Assembly (NCBI GenBank): GCA_905220665.1
Contig: CAJNAR010000022.1
Span: forward strand, 62,001-126,000
Direction: 5' to 3'
From: Albugo candida
Taxonomy: Eukaryota; Oomycota; Peronosporomycetes; Albuginales; Albuginaceae
Length of the DNA stretch: 64,000 nucleotides
Shown: piece after piece, positions 63,744-64,000 of the stretch
How positions within the stretch are numbered: the stretch's first letter is position 1
How the letters are laid out: each line of letters begins with the position of its first letter
The notes under the pieces: generated by a model
Told to the model about the DNA's origin: nothing
Databases searched by the model: none
What the model saw: only the letters and a program-made list of their open reading frames with translations
Translations under genes and position numbers: made by a program

Positions 63744-64000
63744 GTGGCTTCAGCCAAGTGCTCAGAAAATTACGGATATCTGTCATACAAATAATAATCC
63801 ACGTTGTGTAAGCCGACCGTTCGCAAATACTTTGCTAAAATGCGATTGCTAACATCGCGTCGACAGCAACATTCCCTGTAGGCGTTAATTTATTGTAAGA
63901 AATTATATAGATATCACGCTTCATCGCATCAGCTATCCAAAGCCAATGCCGGGCGCTTGGATGGCGGAATCATTGAAACTGACAATTCTGTAGGCATTGC

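Noticed and set aside
1..64000. tRNA, rRNA, CRISPR array or insertion sequence
   Set aside because: No GGTTCGAATCC-type T-loop in a cloverleaf context, no spaced direct repeats and no transposase found; a covariance-model scan would be decisive for RNAs.

Overview
This window reads as nuclear DNA of a plant-pathogenic oomycete, most like a white rust (Albugo-type). The evidence is a Crinkler (CRN) effector relic with its conserved N-terminal header, a tandem-duplicated family of Cys-x2-Cys repeat proteins resembling Albugo CHxC/CCG effectors, GT-AG introns of about 45-66 bp, initiator-type promoters resembling the oomycete Inr, an enolase with a mitochondrial presequence (a stramenopile trait), and a flagellar-type adenylate kinase 7. 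The species is inferred, not proven.

Layout. Bases 1-31000 are gene-poor, with decayed effector-like genes around three conserved islands: EBP2 (8496-9455), a START/FYVE/GAF protein (14577-16874, minus), and eIF4G (17487-22371, four exons). The left end holds a CRN pseudogene. A pair of directly repeated, broken Cys-x2-Cys genes occupies about 23690-28920. Two adjacent perfect hairpins with mutually complementary loop sequences lie at 9976-10066.

Bases 31011-63478 are densely packed: a FAIM/NZF/DPF fusion, a small basic protein, glutamine synthetase, a FATP-like acyl-CoA synthetase, a SET/RRM/cyclin/pseudo-CDK fusion, a TCAIM-like mitochondrial protein, an intronless 2874-residue VPS13, a small unknown, ATG5, AK7, enolase, PRP38B fused to a Tudor domain and RS tail, an MTH1-type NUDIX hydrolase, a PH-domain protein and an LCLAT-like acyltransferase. 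Convergent neighbours end 16 or 10 bp apart or overlap by 4 bp. One divergent pair has start codons 10 bp apart.

The most unusual object is the 1457-residue protein at 36692-41173 (minus). It joins an RS-rich leader, an AWS/SET/post-SET methyltransferase, an RRM-like fold, a cyclin box and a CDK-like pseudokinase in one polypeptide. In yeast, H3K36 methylation by Set2 depends on RNA polymerase II CTD phosphorylation by the CTDK-I cyclin/CDK complex, so the fusion places two normally separate modules on one chain. Exon models were built by hand from splice signals, frame continuity and family conservation; they add up to whole codon counts but are not transcript-verified.
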